Source: VRUE01 sp963796705
GTDB taxonomy: Bacteria > Actinomycetota > Thermoleophilia > Solirubrobacterales > 70-9
Length of the DNA stretch: 64,000 bases
NCBI GenBank assembly: GCA_963796705.1
Contig: CAWCMK010000001.1
Coordinates: forward strand, 310,001 to 374,000
Direction of reading: 5' to 3'
The position numbers and the translations under genes are program-made. The notes under the pieces are model-generated. The model was not told the DNA's origin and made no database searches. It worked only from the letters and a program-made list of their open reading frames with translations. Numbering within the stretch: position 1 is the first letter of the stretch; every line of letters begins with the position of its first letter. Of this stretch, positions 25,337 through 34,011 are shown one piece after another.

Positions 25337-26530
25337 ATGGCGACCCACGCCGAGTACGAGCGGGCATTCGCCGAGGTCGAGGCGCCGTTTGCCTTCGTCG
25401 ACCTGGACGCGCTCTGGGCTAATGCGGAGGAGATGCTCGGGCGGGCCTCCGGCAAGCCGATCCGCATCGCCAGCAAGTCGATTCGCAGCCGCACGCTTCT
25501 GGAACGGATCCTCAGCCGCCCCGGCTTCGCCGGGACGATGACCTTCACCCTTCCCGAGACCCTCTGGCTGGCCGGGCGGGGGTTCGAGGACCTGCTGCTC
25601 GCCTACCCGACGACCAACGCCGGCGCGCTCGAGGAGCTGGCACTGCATTCGGCTGCCAATCCGGCAATGGCCCCAATCGTCACCGTCGACTCGAGCGAGC
25701 ACCTCGATCTGATCGAGTCGGTGTTGGGCACAGGCGCGGCGCCGGTCCGGGTCTGCATCGAGCTCGACGCCGCCTGGTGGACCGCTGGCGGCAGGCTCAA
25801 GATCGGCGCCAAGCGCTCGCCGGTTCACTCACCCGAACAGGCGCTGGAGTTGGCGCGCGAGATCGAGCGCCGCAAGAAGCTCGACCTGGTCGCCCTGATG
25901 GCCTACGAGGGGCAGATCTCGGGGGTCGCCGATCGCCCGCCCGGCCAACGACTCCGCGGCGCCGCGATCCGCTTCATGCAGGGCCGCTCGGCGACGGAGC
26001 TGGCGGAACGCCGGGCGGCCGCGGTCGCCGCCATACGCGAGGTCACCGAACTGGAGATCGTCAACGGCGGCGGCACGGGCAGCCTCGAGCTGACCGCCGC
26101 CGAGGACGCGGTGAGCGAGGTGACCGCGGGCTCTGGCTTCTACGCCCCTGCCCAGTTCGACCACTACAGTCGCTTCCGCCTCACGCCGGCGGCGGGTTTC
26201 GCGCTGCCGGTGGTGCGCCGCCCCGGCCCCGGCGTGGCTACCGCGCTGGGCGGCGGCTATCTGGCCTCGGGGGCCGGCAACCGGGGCCGCCTGCCGGTGC
26301 CGTGGCTGCCGGACGGGCTGAGGCTGGATTCAGAGGAGGGCGCCGGCGAGGTTCAGACCCCCCTGCTGGGCGCCGCTGCCGATGGGCTGAGGATCGGTGA
26401 CCGGGTTTACATGCGCCACGCGAAGGCCGGGGAGCTCTGCGAGCGCTTCGACGAGCTGCATCTCCTCGAGGGCGGCGAGATCGTCGATGTCGTCCCCACC
26501 TATCGGGGCGACGGCATGACGTTCCTCTAG
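25337..26530 (+). CDS. PLP-dependent amino acid deaminase/aldolase (alanine racemase-fold, D-threonine-aldolase-like)
   Basis: 397 aa. Fold-type III PLP enzyme: residue 40-50 segment IRIASKSIRSR holds the cofactor Lys, and the barrel shows VCIELDAAWWTAGGRL, ALMAYEGQISG and EIVNGGGTGSLE. The C-terminal domain has RVYMRHAKAGELCERF, with a His in the position used for a divalent metal in D-threonine aldolases. The likely reaction is breakdown of a beta-hydroxy D-amino acid, inferred from the family. It converges with the lactone oxidase gene (12 bp). Confidence 0.85.
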   Translation: MATHAEYERAFAEVEAPFAFVDLDALWANAEEMLGRASGKPIRIASKSIRSRTLLERILSRPGFAGTMTFTLPETLWLAGRGFEDLLLAYPTTNAGALEELALHSAANPAMAPIVTVDSSEHLDLIESVLGTGAAPVRVCIELDAAWWTAGGRLKIGAKRSPVHSPEQALELAREIERRKKLDLVALMAYEGQISGVADRPPGQRLRGAAIRFMQGRSATELAERRAAAVAAIREVTELEIVNGGGTGSLELTAAEDAVSEVTAGSGFYAPAQFDHYSRFRLTPAAGFALPVVRRPGPGVATALGGGYLASGAGNRGRLPVPWLPDGLRLDSEEGAGEVQTPLLGAAADGLRIGDRVYMRHAKAGELCERFDELHLLEGGEIVDVVPTYRGDGMTFL

Positions 26531-26541
26531 CCCAACGGTGC

Positions 26542-27837
26542 TCAGGGGCCGAGAACGCGCTCGGCATACTCATTCGCGAAGACGCGCCCGGGGTCGAGCT
26601 CTTGGCGGGCGGCCTGGAAATCTGCCCATCGCGGATAGAGACGCTCCAGCGTCGCGGCGGTCTGGAAGTGCCGCTTTCCCCAGTGCGGGCGCCCGCCGAA
26701 CCCGGCCATGATCTCCTCGACGGCCTCGAAGTAGGGGCGCCATGGCATGCCTCGATACTGATGGACCGCGATGTAGGTGGAGTCGCGCTCATAGGAGGGA
26801 CTGAGCAGAGCCTCATCGCCGGCGCTGACGCGCATCTCGATCGGAAAGAAGACCGGGTAGCGGTTGGAGCGCACCCACTCGATCACCCGCCGAGCCGCCT
26901 CGGGACCGTGCTCGCGCGGCACCGCGTACTCCATCTCGGTGAAGCGCACCCGGCGCTCGTTGGCGTAGATCCGGTCGCTGCGGTCGGTCACCGTGCCGCC
27001 CGAAGCCAGGCGAGCGGCGAGACGCGAGAGGCGCGGGATCAGCGAGGGAAATGCCCTGCCGGCGGCGGAGGTCGCCTCCAGTGCCCAGTTCTCGAGGACG
27101 ATGTCGTTGAGGAAGGCCGCCGCTCTGCTGCGCGGCCGGGCGGGCGCCTCGGTCCGGTCGCGCTCGAGGACCAGTGCCGTGTCGGCGTAGGGGAAGGTGA
27201 AGAGCTCGAAGTGATCGTGCGCCGCGGCTCTCTCGTCAAAGCTGTTCAGGACCTCCTCGCGTGGCAGCGGCCGGTCGACGCGATGCAGGACGAAGGCAGG
27301 CACGCAGCGCAGGGTCACCGCCGAGACCGCCCCCAGGGCGCCGAGCCCGACGCGGGCCGCGCGCAGAAGGCCTGGGTCGGTCGCGGCGGTCAGCTCCCGG
27401 AGACTGCCGTCCGCGAGAACCAGCTCGATCGCCTCGACCTGCGAGGAGATGTTGCGCAAGCGGGCGCCTGTGCCGTGGGTGCCGGTCGAGATCGCGCCAG
27501 CGATCGTCTGGCGGTCGATGTCGCCCAGGTTCTCCATCGCCAGGCCAATCCCATGCAACGCCTGGTTGAGCTCGGCCAGCACGGTGCCGCCGCCGATCCG
27601 GACGAGCCCGGTGGAGAGGTCGGCGTCAAGGATGCCATTGAGCTCCGATATGTCGATCATCGCGCCATCGGTCAGCGCCGCCTCCGTGAATGAGTGGCCG
27701 CTGCCCGAAACGCTGACCTTGAGACCGTCGGCGCTGGCCGCGGCGATCGCCGTCGCGAGCTCCTCACGGTCGTGTGGGCGAACCAGCCTCTCCGGCTCGC
27801 AGCTCTGGTCGCCCGTCCAGTTACGCCACTGAGCCAT
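26542..27837 (-). CDS. FAD-linked D-arabinono-1,4-lactone oxidase-family sugar oxidase
   Basis: 431 aa. The FAD-binding PCMH domain covers residues 15-190: VSVSGSGHSFTEAAL, VRIGGGTVLAELNQALHG and AGAISTGTHGTGARL, all typical of L-gulonolactone/D-arabinono-lactone/alditol oxidases. The C-terminal ALO domain includes EMEYAVPREHGPEAARR and FGGRPHWGKRHF. It oxidises an aldonolactone or alditol, giving H2O2 or passing electrons on. The His in GSGHS could carry the flavin. ATG at 27837. Confidence 0.9.
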   Translation of the reverse strand: MAQWRNWTGDQSCEPERLVRPHDREELATAIAAASADGLKVSVSGSGHSFTEAALTDGAMIDISELNGILDADLSTGLVRIGGGTVLAELNQALHGIGLAMENLGDIDRQTIAGAISTGTHGTGARLRNISSQVEAIELVLADGSLRELTAATDPGLLRAARVGLGALGAVSAVTLRCVPAFVLHRVDRPLPREEVLNSFDERAAAHDHFELFTFPYADTALVLERDRTEAPARPRSRAAAFLNDIVLENWALEATSAAGRAFPSLIPRLSRLAARLASGGTVTDRSDRIYANERRVRFTEMEYAVPREHGPEAARRVIEWVRSNRYPVFFPIEMRVSAGDEALLSPSYERDSTYIAVHQYRGMPWRPYFEAVEEIMAGFGGRPHWGKRHFQTAATLERLYPRWADFQAARQELDPGRVFANEYAERVLGP

Positions 27838-27855
27838 CGCGCCAGACTAGCCCGG

Positions 27856-29010
27856 CTAGCCGACCGCCTCAGGGTCCCCTGAGCTCGAGAGTCCAACGCG
27901 AGCGTAGGCGGCTGTGGATACCAGCAGAACTGCGACCGCGAGGCTTGGTGCCCCGTACCCGGCCACGCTCGCGATCCCGCCCCCGGCTATGCCACCGACC
28001 ATCTGACCCGCCGCCCATGCCATGTTCGAAAGCCCGGCGGCAAAGCCCTGGTGGAGTTGGTTGGCTTCGGCCGTCTCCGAGAGCAGGGTCCAGGCCGGTG
28101 TGAAGCAGATGCCGCCCCCCGCCGAGCCGACCAGGAGCCCGCCGATGACAACCGCCACCGCGGCGCCAAAGCCAATCGTGAGCATTCCCACGGCCGCGAC
28201 TAAGAGGCCCGCCGCGAGGGGAGCAGCGCGTCCGACGCGGTCCGAGTAGCGTCCGGCGAGCGGCGCCAGCCCGGCCTCGATCGCGGCGCCGGCGATAAAG
28301 CCGGCGGCGATCACGACGTGGCCGCCGCCGAGGTCGGCGACATGCAGGGGAACGAGTACCTCCACGGTGCCGAACATCGCCGAGGGGATGGCGACGAACG
28401 CCACGGAGAGAAGCAATGGGCGGCTCAGGATCACGGCTGCCACCTCGTTCAGCTCCCGACGTTCCGGCGAGGCTGACTCGGGGGTCCGCGCGGCGAATAC
28501 AGCGAGCGCGGCCGTGACCGCGAGGACCCCGCTGAAGACAAGCCTGGTGCCGACTTCTGCGGCAAGCGCGCCGAGTACCGGACCGATCAGCGCCCCGACA
28601 ACCGCGGTGCCTACCGCCGTGCCAATGACCGAGCCGCGTCGGTCGGGTGGACTCGCCGCGATCAGCCATGTCATTGCCCCCGACCAAATCAACGCACTGG
28701 CAATCCCCTGGCAAAAGCGACTCGCGTCCAGCAGGGCGACATTGTCCGCGAAGCCGAAGACGACGCTCGAGACCCCAAGCATCGCCAGCCCGCCAATCAC
28801 CGTCGGCCTTGCCCCCACCCTGCTGGCCAAGAGGCCCGACGGCAATGACGCAAGCAGGGTGCCGGTCGCGTAGGAGGCGGTGAGCACTCCGGCTTCGGCC
28901 CGAGTGAGGCTGAAATCTGCAACATAGCCAGGCAGAAGCGGCGCAATCGCTGAGTAAAAGACGACGTCGACGAGAACCAGCGTCGAGACAAGGAGCAGCA
29001 ATCGGCGCAT
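27856..29010 (-). CDS. MFS transporter, probably drug or metabolite efflux
   Basis: 384 aa with 12 hydrophobic helices. The loop between helices 2 and 3 has GLLASRVGARPTVIGG, the MFS motif A, and helix 5 has GTAVGTAVVGALIGPVLG, close to the motif C of drug/H+ antiporters, so export is likely. It starts at ATG 29010 (TTG at 29022 is possible). It stands 75 bp from the tRNA-Ser gene, just outside the island. Confidence 0.87.
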   Translation of the reverse strand: MRRLLLLVSTLVLVDVVFYSAIAPLLPGYVADFSLTRAEAGVLTASYATGTLLASLPSGLLASRVGARPTVIGGLAMLGVSSVVFGFADNVALLDASRFCQGIASALIWSGAMTWLIAASPPDRRGSVIGTAVGTAVVGALIGPVLGALAAEVGTRLVFSGVLAVTAALAVFAARTPESASPERRELNEVAAVILSRPLLLSVAFVAIPSAMFGTVEVLVPLHVADLGGGHVVIAAGFIAGAAIEAGLAPLAGRYSDRVGRAAPLAAGLLVAAVGMLTIGFGAAVAVVIGGLLVGSAGGGICFTPAWTLLSETAEANQLHQGFAAGLSNMAWAAGQMVGGIAGGGIASVAGYGAPSLAVAVLLVSTAAYARVGLSSSGDPEAVG

Positions 29011-29084
29011 TGCCCAATCCAATCACTGGCGTCCCAGATCGCACCCCGCCTTTCCGTCTAGGATCGGTCGCCGGTTTGCTCCCC

Positions 29085-29173
29085 GGAGGGGTGGCAGAGC
29101 GGTTGAATGCGCCGGTCTTGAAAACCGGTAGCCGTCGCAAGGCGGCTCGTGGGTTCGAATCCCACCCCCTCCG
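29085..29173 (+). tRNA. tRNA-Ser (anticodon TGA), island insertion site
   Basis: 89 nt class II tRNA: acceptor GGAGGGG/CCCCTCC, anticodon stem CCGGT/ACCGG with loop CTTGAAA, variable arm TAGCCGTCGCAAGGCGGCT, and T-arm GTGGG TTCGAAT CCCAC. CCA is not encoded. Its 3' 60 bp recur at 47564-47623. Confidence 0.97.
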
Positions 29174-29176
29174 CTT
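29117..29176 (+). repeat. attL: 60-bp direct repeat at the tRNA-Ser 3' part
   Basis: From the anticodon loop to 3 nt past the tRNA end, identical over 60 bp to 47564-47623. This is the crossover region expected for a tRNA-targeting tyrosine recombinase. Confidence 0.92.
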
Positions 29177-29594
29177 TGTTGTGCGGATTTCCGCGGTCCT
29201 AAGCGAGATTGCGCACGTTGCTCCCGCGCCTTCGGACTCGACGGGGTTGCCGGTCAACTCCGCCCAAGACCGCCTGGCGAGGGGGACGCCGATCGCAAAT
29301 CGATCGCGTGACCGTCGCGAACCCCAGGCAGGCGGCAACCCATGCCCACGCCTGGACAATTTCGTCACGCCGTTGCAGACCTAAGGGCGCGAAGCCGAGA
29401 CGTATTGGCCCTAGCGCAGTCGCCTTGAGCGGTGGCTAGCGAAGTGGGGGTCTTCCCCTCTCTTGCGGTGGAGGACGCCTCATCAGTGTCCGGCGCTAAC
29501 TCCTCGCCGCGTTCGAGCAATTCCCCTACGCAGACGAACCGCACACTCCTGGCCGATAGCCGACCATGGCCTCCAATTACTAGCCTGCGTGCCG
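29177..29594. other. Non-coding left flank of island with repeated hairpin motif
   Basis: No supported gene. At 29287-29307 lies an imperfect hairpin (GATCG CAAAT CGATC) that recurs at 47731-47752 and 45520-45541. The segment 29250-29310 is similar to 47690-47755, so the sequence just inside the left end matches that just beyond the 60-bp copy, as if downstream tRNA flank had been duplicated. Confidence 0.55.
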
Positions 29595-30395
29595 ATGCGA
29601 GTACTTGATCTCGATCTCGACTTCTTTCTCTGCGGCACGGCTCACTATGTGGACTCCGCAGATGAGCGCCTCGATGCCGACGAGTACCCCCCGTGGCGGC
29701 TCGACATCGCAATCACCTTCCTGGCCGAGCGATGCCTCCTGAACGGGCGGCGGCCCGGGTTCGTGGTCGAGCATCACAACGAACTCTTCTACCGCTGGGG
29801 CGAAGCGTTCGAAGCAGGGCAAATGTCCAAGCCGCTCGAGGTCGTCCATGTCGATGCCCATGCCGATCTCGGCCTCGGGGACTCCAGCTACATCTATCTG
29901 ATGCGTGAGCTCGCCTTTGAGCCAATCGAGACTCGATACGAAATTCTGAGAGGGCGCCGGCCCGACTCTCGCAGCGAGATGCTCGATCTCGGTAACTATG
30001 CGCTCACCGACGGCAACTGGTTGATGTTCGCGCTCGCATGCGGCTGGCTCTCAAATCTGACCTATGTCACCAACTCCTGTGCCGAGGCTTCAGACGGTGC
30101 TCGGCCAGGTGACCTGATGTACGTGCTGATGCAGGACTTCGACCTGCAGGCCGAAGACCTCCAAGTTGTCGGCACCCGCGAGGACTTCCTGCAGAACAGC
30201 AGGGGCCGCCCCAAGGTCATTGATCACCGCGACCCGCCCGTTCCATTTACAACCAACGTGTGGCGCGAGTACCAAGCCTCTGAGTCGTTCGACATCGTGT
30301 GCCTCACCCGATCTCCGGAGTACACGCCCGCAGACGCAGACTCGATCTTCGACGCCGTTGTGGAGCGCTTCATCGACGAGGCCGCGTTCCATTAG
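29595..30395 (+). CDS. UPF0489-family protein (arginase/deacetylase-like fold suspected)
   Basis: 266 aa. The start MRVLDLDLDFFL and the segment VVHVDAHADLGLG, with Asp/His positions like those of metal-dependent ureohydrolases, match the UPF0489 family. WLMFALACGWL and FDIVCLTRSPEYT near the C-terminus fit too. A metal hydrolase role is likely but unproven. It is the first gene inside the island. ATG at 29595; GTG at 29589 is also possible. It converges with the next gene. Confidence 0.75.
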   Translation: MRVLDLDLDFFLCGTAHYVDSADERLDADEYPPWRLDIAITFLAERCLLNGRRPGFVVEHHNELFYRWGEAFEAGQMSKPLEVVHVDAHADLGLGDSSYIYLMRELAFEPIETRYEILRGRRPDSRSEMLDLGNYALTDGNWLMFALACGWLSNLTYVTNSCAEASDGARPGDLMYVLMQDFDLQAEDLQVVGTREDFLQNSRGRPKVIDHRDPPVPFTTNVWREYQASESFDIVCLTRSPEYTPADADSIFDAVVERFIDEAAFH

Positions 30396-30484
30396 GACGC
30401 TCATATCCGGCAATCAGAAAGGCAGTCTGGATCCAACCTGTGTCGGGCTGCGTCTGTTTGCGTCCCCAGGGCGTCAGTAGCGAC

Positions 30485-31330
30485 CTATCTATCCCTAACC
30501 GTCACAACGGCACGTATGGTCGCAAGGTAGACATGGAACATCCAGGCCAACCACACCGGCTTGTCATATTCACGCCTTTGGTCGGCCCGATTGTGACGGA
30601 TCGCAAACTCATTCGCGATTCGGAACAGGTCGCGCTCGTCCTTAGACAGCAACTGCTCGTCGACCTCCGGCCGCAGGTGCTCCAGCGCATCCGCAAGCTG
30701 CTTAACGGCCGCCCGCTGATCCTCGACCGTTGCCCCACGGCGAAGAAATAACCCAACGGCGTGCTTGACCGGGTCCTTGACCTCAGCCTCAGTGCTTTCC
30801 GGAATCGGCTCAACGTAGAGTTCTCGGTGCTCCTCATCGCGTTCGACTACATGCCCGATCGGTAGCAATTCCAGCGGGGGACTGACCAACTGAAGAACCT
30901 CATTGACTTCGTCGCGGAAGATCTTCTGCCCGGCCTCCTTGTCAAACCCCTCGATGTCAATGCAGTCGGGCGGATGGACCATGATCGGCTCTGCCACGAC
31001 TTCGCCATGCAACAGCTCCACGAGGTCGAGTAGCAAGTCCAGATCGGCTTGCAGGAAGACAGATAGAGGTGGCTCGTTTGCCTTGAGCACGGAATGGCCG
31101 AGGCCGGAGATTTTGAGCCGCCCAGTGAAGAACGATTCGGCATCAGGGATCGTTGGCGTCTCCTCCTCGGGGCCAAGCCCTCGGTACGGTTGAAGGGTCC
31201 CCTTGAAAAGCCAATGAAAGTCGCGAGCGCGGAAGATCTTCCGCCACACGAGCAAGGCGAGATCGTCAACGCTTAGCTGGCGGGGGCGACCGTGTCGCTC
31301 CGAGTGAAGCTGGATCCGAGATTCGCCCAC
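30485..31330 (-). CDS. Unknown island protein next to Shedu, possible defence partner
   Basis: 281 aa, soluble, acidic with Glu-rich segments. I recognise no catalytic domain. The last 60 residues (LFRIANEFAIRHNRADQRR, then KPVWLAWMFHVYLATI) form two predicted helices with an Arg-His pair, reminiscent of C-terminal helical domains of abortive-infection proteins, but I cannot confirm this. It is divergent from the Shedu gene with 118 bp between starts, and its base composition looks more AT-rich than the host genes. Confidence 0.6.
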   Translation of the reverse strand: MGESRIQLHSERHGRPRQLSVDDLALLVWRKIFRARDFHWLFKGTLQPYRGLGPEEETPTIPDAESFFTGRLKISGLGHSVLKANEPPLSVFLQADLDLLLDLVELLHGEVVAEPIMVHPPDCIDIEGFDKEAGQKIFRDEVNEVLQLVSPPLELLPIGHVVERDEEHRELYVEPIPESTEAEVKDPVKHAVGLFLRRGATVEDQRAAVKQLADALEHLRPEVDEQLLSKDERDLFRIANEFAIRHNRADQRREYDKPVWLAWMFHVYLATIRAVVTVRDR

Positions 31331-31448
31331 GGGGGCATTTTACGAGAGGGTCCCAAGGCAACCCCGCGGTGCCTGCATTGCGCCCTCGGGGACCGGAGAA
31401 GTCCCGGTTGCGTTGTAGCCGTTCCCGCGGGCTGGCAGACTTGACCCC

Positions 31449-32456
31449 ATGGAGGAGGTACGTCGGACTCGTCAGGGCATCGATTACATCGGCAAGGTCC
31501 TAAAGACCAAGAAAACGGTCATTACGCGGGCGGTGTTCTGGCGCATACCGCACAAGACGGATCAGGACAGCATCAGTCTGAAGCTTGGGCGCTACAGAAG
31601 GACGGAGGCGGGTGAGGAAATCGACGTTGGCGCGCCGAAAAGCGAGCTGACGCTGGAGGATGACGAGTTTCGGGAGCTCGCGGAGTTCCTAGGAAAGCAC
31701 TACCCGCCACTCCGCCAGGGAGTGCGGAAATACCTCGTCCTTGACAGCGACCTCTCGGATGCTCAGGTCGATCAAGTGCGCTTGCTCTTCTCGGATCCCG
31801 ATCGCGAGAAGGTCGTCGACTTCTTGCTCGCGAACGATGTGCTCCCGGAGGATTTGCTGCACGCCCTTGAATATCGCCGGAAAGCCGAGGCGATTCGCGA
31901 ACTCGAGGAAATGCTGGAGCGAGATCTCGTTGAGGCGAACTGGCAGCACTTCTTTGAACGTAACGACTGGATTCTGGGAAGTGATTTCGTTCGTATGCTC
32001 GACGAGCGCGAGATCGACGTCGACCACATTGCGGACTATCTGATGCAGGCCTACGACGGCTTTCTCGATCTCATCGAGATCAAGCGCCCTGGCGGCTCGA
32101 TGCGATTCTGGGCTGACGCTCTCGACCATGGGCACCACGTACCGCATTCCGACCTAACGAAGGCGATTACTCAAGCGCAACGCTATATCTACGAGGTCGA
32201 GCGAGAGGCCAATAGCGTGAAGGCCTTGGACCGTTTCGAAGGCGTAAGAGCTGTTAAGCCTCGGTGCACGCTGATCTTTGGACGATCACACGACTGGACG
32301 CCCGAGCAAACCGAGTCCTATCGCATCCTCAACGCGAGCCAACACAGTTTGTCGATCCTCACATATGACCATGTCCTCGAACGGGCTCGGCGGGTGCTCT
32401 CAACCGAGGCTGCCGGAGCCGACGGGTCCGCCTCCAGCGACGACATTCCATTCTGA
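31449..32456 (+). CDS. sduA: Shedu anti-phage nuclease (SduA, DUF4263)
   Basis: 335 aa. The C-terminal half is the Shedu/DUF4263 nuclease domain: EANWQHFFERNDWILGSDF near residue 156, the PD-(D/E)XK active site with Asp and Glu-x-Lys in GFLDLIEIKRPGG near 198, DLTKAITQAQRYIYEVE and KPRCTLIFGRSHDW. Shedu is a one-gene defence system cleaving DNA in response to phage. The N-terminal 150 residues (VFWRIPHKTDQDSISLKLG, then a Glu-rich helical part) are likely the sensing region. ATG at 31449. It is intact, unlike many genes to its right. Confidence 0.88.
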   Translation: MEEVRRTRQGIDYIGKVLKTKKTVITRAVFWRIPHKTDQDSISLKLGRYRRTEAGEEIDVGAPKSELTLEDDEFRELAEFLGKHYPPLRQGVRKYLVLDSDLSDAQVDQVRLLFSDPDREKVVDFLLANDVLPEDLLHALEYRRKAEAIRELEEMLERDLVEANWQHFFERNDWILGSDFVRMLDEREIDVDHIADYLMQAYDGFLDLIEIKRPGGSMRFWADALDHGHHVPHSDLTKAITQAQRYIYEVEREANSVKALDRFEGVRAVKPRCTLIFGRSHDWTPEQTESYRILNASQHSLSILTYDHVLERARRVLSTEAAGADGSASSDDIPF

Positions 32457-32510
32457 GCTGAATTGCGAATGAACGACCTCCCACGCTCCGCCGCGAAATC
32501 AGTCGCTCCG

Positions 32511-33692
32511 TTAGCTGGCTCCCTCCGCCTCGACCAGGTAGGCATCAAGCCGCCCCGCCGCCTCGGACTCGTTACCCGGCATTAGGTGCCCATAGCGATC
32601 CATCGTGATCGAGATCGAAGCGTGGCCGATGTAGGTGGAGACCGCCTTCGCGTTGACGCCCGCGGCGATCATCAGCGAGGCGAAGGTGTGGCGGCACTCA
32701 TGCAGACCGATCGGCTTAAGGCCTGCCTTCTTCCAGCGGCGCTTTGCCTTCATCGTCTGCGTCGCCGCCTGGGGAAGCCGGTCCTTATGATCGGCGAGCA
32801 CCCGATGCTCCGGGCGCCCGCCATTTCGGAGCTTCTGCTCCAAGAGATAGTTCCTAAGCACGCTGACGATCGGCACCCTGCGGGTGCCCGCCACGCTCTT
32901 TGGCTCGATCTCTCCCTCGTGGGTATCCCAGGAGCGCATCACATGGATCACTCCGGCCTCGAGGTTGACGTCTTCCCAGCGCAACGCCCACAGCTCCCCG
33001 CGCCGCAGGCCCGAGTACAGCGCCAACGCCCAGAGCGCTCGTTCCTCGGGACGAAGCGCCTCGATCAATCTCGCCGCCTCGGCCGGATCGGCGATCCGCT
33101 CTCGCCGCCCGCGGGCAGCGGGAAGCTCAAGCCCCGTGGTCGGGTTGATCGCCACCTCTGAGCGGGCAAAGGCGCGGCGGTAGATAACCCGCAAGGGCAT
33201 CAGGATGTTCTTCACGCTTGAAGGATCAAGGCCGGTGGCAAGCTGGCGATCTGCGAAGTCCTGCAGCTCGACCCTGGAGAGCCCCGAGAGCCGCTTGGCG
33301 CCCAGCTCGGGCGTGATGTAGAGGCGAAGGGAGCGCTCGTAATCGCGGATCACCGAGGGCTTATAGGGATAGCCGGAGCGGTTTCTGATCGAGCCGTCCC
33401 TGATCCCAGCGACGAGCACCCTGCCTGCCTCAGCGATCGTCGTGTCGCCGGGGCCACGCAGGGTGCCGCGGCGGATCTGCATCTGGGCTTCGGAGCGCCA
33501 AGCCTTGGCGGCGGCGAGGGTCGGGAAGGTCTTTCGCAGCGTCTTTCTGTCGCGCCGCGAGTAGGCCTGGGCCTGGTAGGTGGGGCGGCAGTTGCACCCT
33601 CCCCCACTCCGCGCCCGACAACGGCTCTGGTGGCGGATCGTGATCCCTTCGGGGCGCTTGCGCTTCTGCTTTTCGGCAATCACGGTGCTCAT
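32511..33692 (-). CDS. Tyrosine-type site-specific recombinase (island integrase)
   Basis: 393 aa. The N-terminal part has a Cys-containing basic region (GGGCNCRPTYQAQAYSRR) and a SAM-like core-binding domain. The catalytic domain has all residues: Arg in YSGLRRGELWALRW, Lys-rich beta-hairpin, HECRHTFASL (His-x-x-Arg), IGHASISITMDRYGH (His and the Tyr nucleophile). It should catalyse integration into the tRNA-Ser gene. Transcription runs towards the left att, with a small excisionase-like gene just upstream. A very similar truncated copy sits at 49619-50310. Confidence 0.95.
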   Translation of the reverse strand: MSTVIAEKQKRKRPEGITIRHQSRCRARSGGGCNCRPTYQAQAYSRRDRKTLRKTFPTLAAAKAWRSEAQMQIRRGTLRGPGDTTIAEAGRVLVAGIRDGSIRNRSGYPYKPSVIRDYERSLRLYITPELGAKRLSGLSRVELQDFADRQLATGLDPSSVKNILMPLRVIYRRAFARSEVAINPTTGLELPAARGRRERIADPAEAARLIEALRPEERALWALALYSGLRRGELWALRWEDVNLEAGVIHVMRSWDTHEGEIEPKSVAGTRRVPIVSVLRNYLLEQKLRNGGRPEHRVLADHKDRLPQAATQTMKAKRRWKKAGLKPIGLHECRHTFASLMIAAGVNAKAVSTYIGHASISITMDRYGHLMPGNESEAAGRLDAYLVEAEGAS

Positions 33693-33757
33693 CTGGTCCT
33701 CTGCCCGGTCTCGCCGGGTCGCGACAGTAGCTCTGCGCGCGAGGAGGATCGAGCGCC

Positions 33758-33970
33758 TCAGGCCTCCGGCAAGAGGCGCTCGCCGTGGCGGGCCAGCCAG
33801 CGCTCCAGCTCGGCGACGGGGATCAGGACCCGGCGCCCGACGCGTACTACCCGCAGTTCGGCCAGCACATGGGCTTCGAGGAAATCAACGCTGATGCCGA
33901 GCGCCCGGGCGGCCTCGGCCTTGGAGAGGGCGAGGCTAGGGGCTTGCCTGCGCTGCGCATCGCGTGTCAT
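33758..33970 (-). CDS. Excisionase-like helix-turn-helix DNA-binding protein
   Basis: 70 aa. LSKAEAARALGISVDFLEAHV is the winged helix-turn-helix of AlpA/Xis-like excisionases, followed by RRVLIPVAELERWLARHG, the usual wing and closing helix. It lies 66 bp upstream of the integrase on the same strand, the standard xis-int order, and probably directs excision and controls int. Confidence 0.85.
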   Translation of the reverse strand: MTRDAQRRQAPSLALSKAEAARALGISVDFLEAHVLAELRVVRVGRRVLIPVAELERWLARHGERLLPEA

Positions 33971-34011
33971 GGCCCGAGCCTGGCCCCAGGGCGCCCGCTC
34001 GGCAAGGTCAG

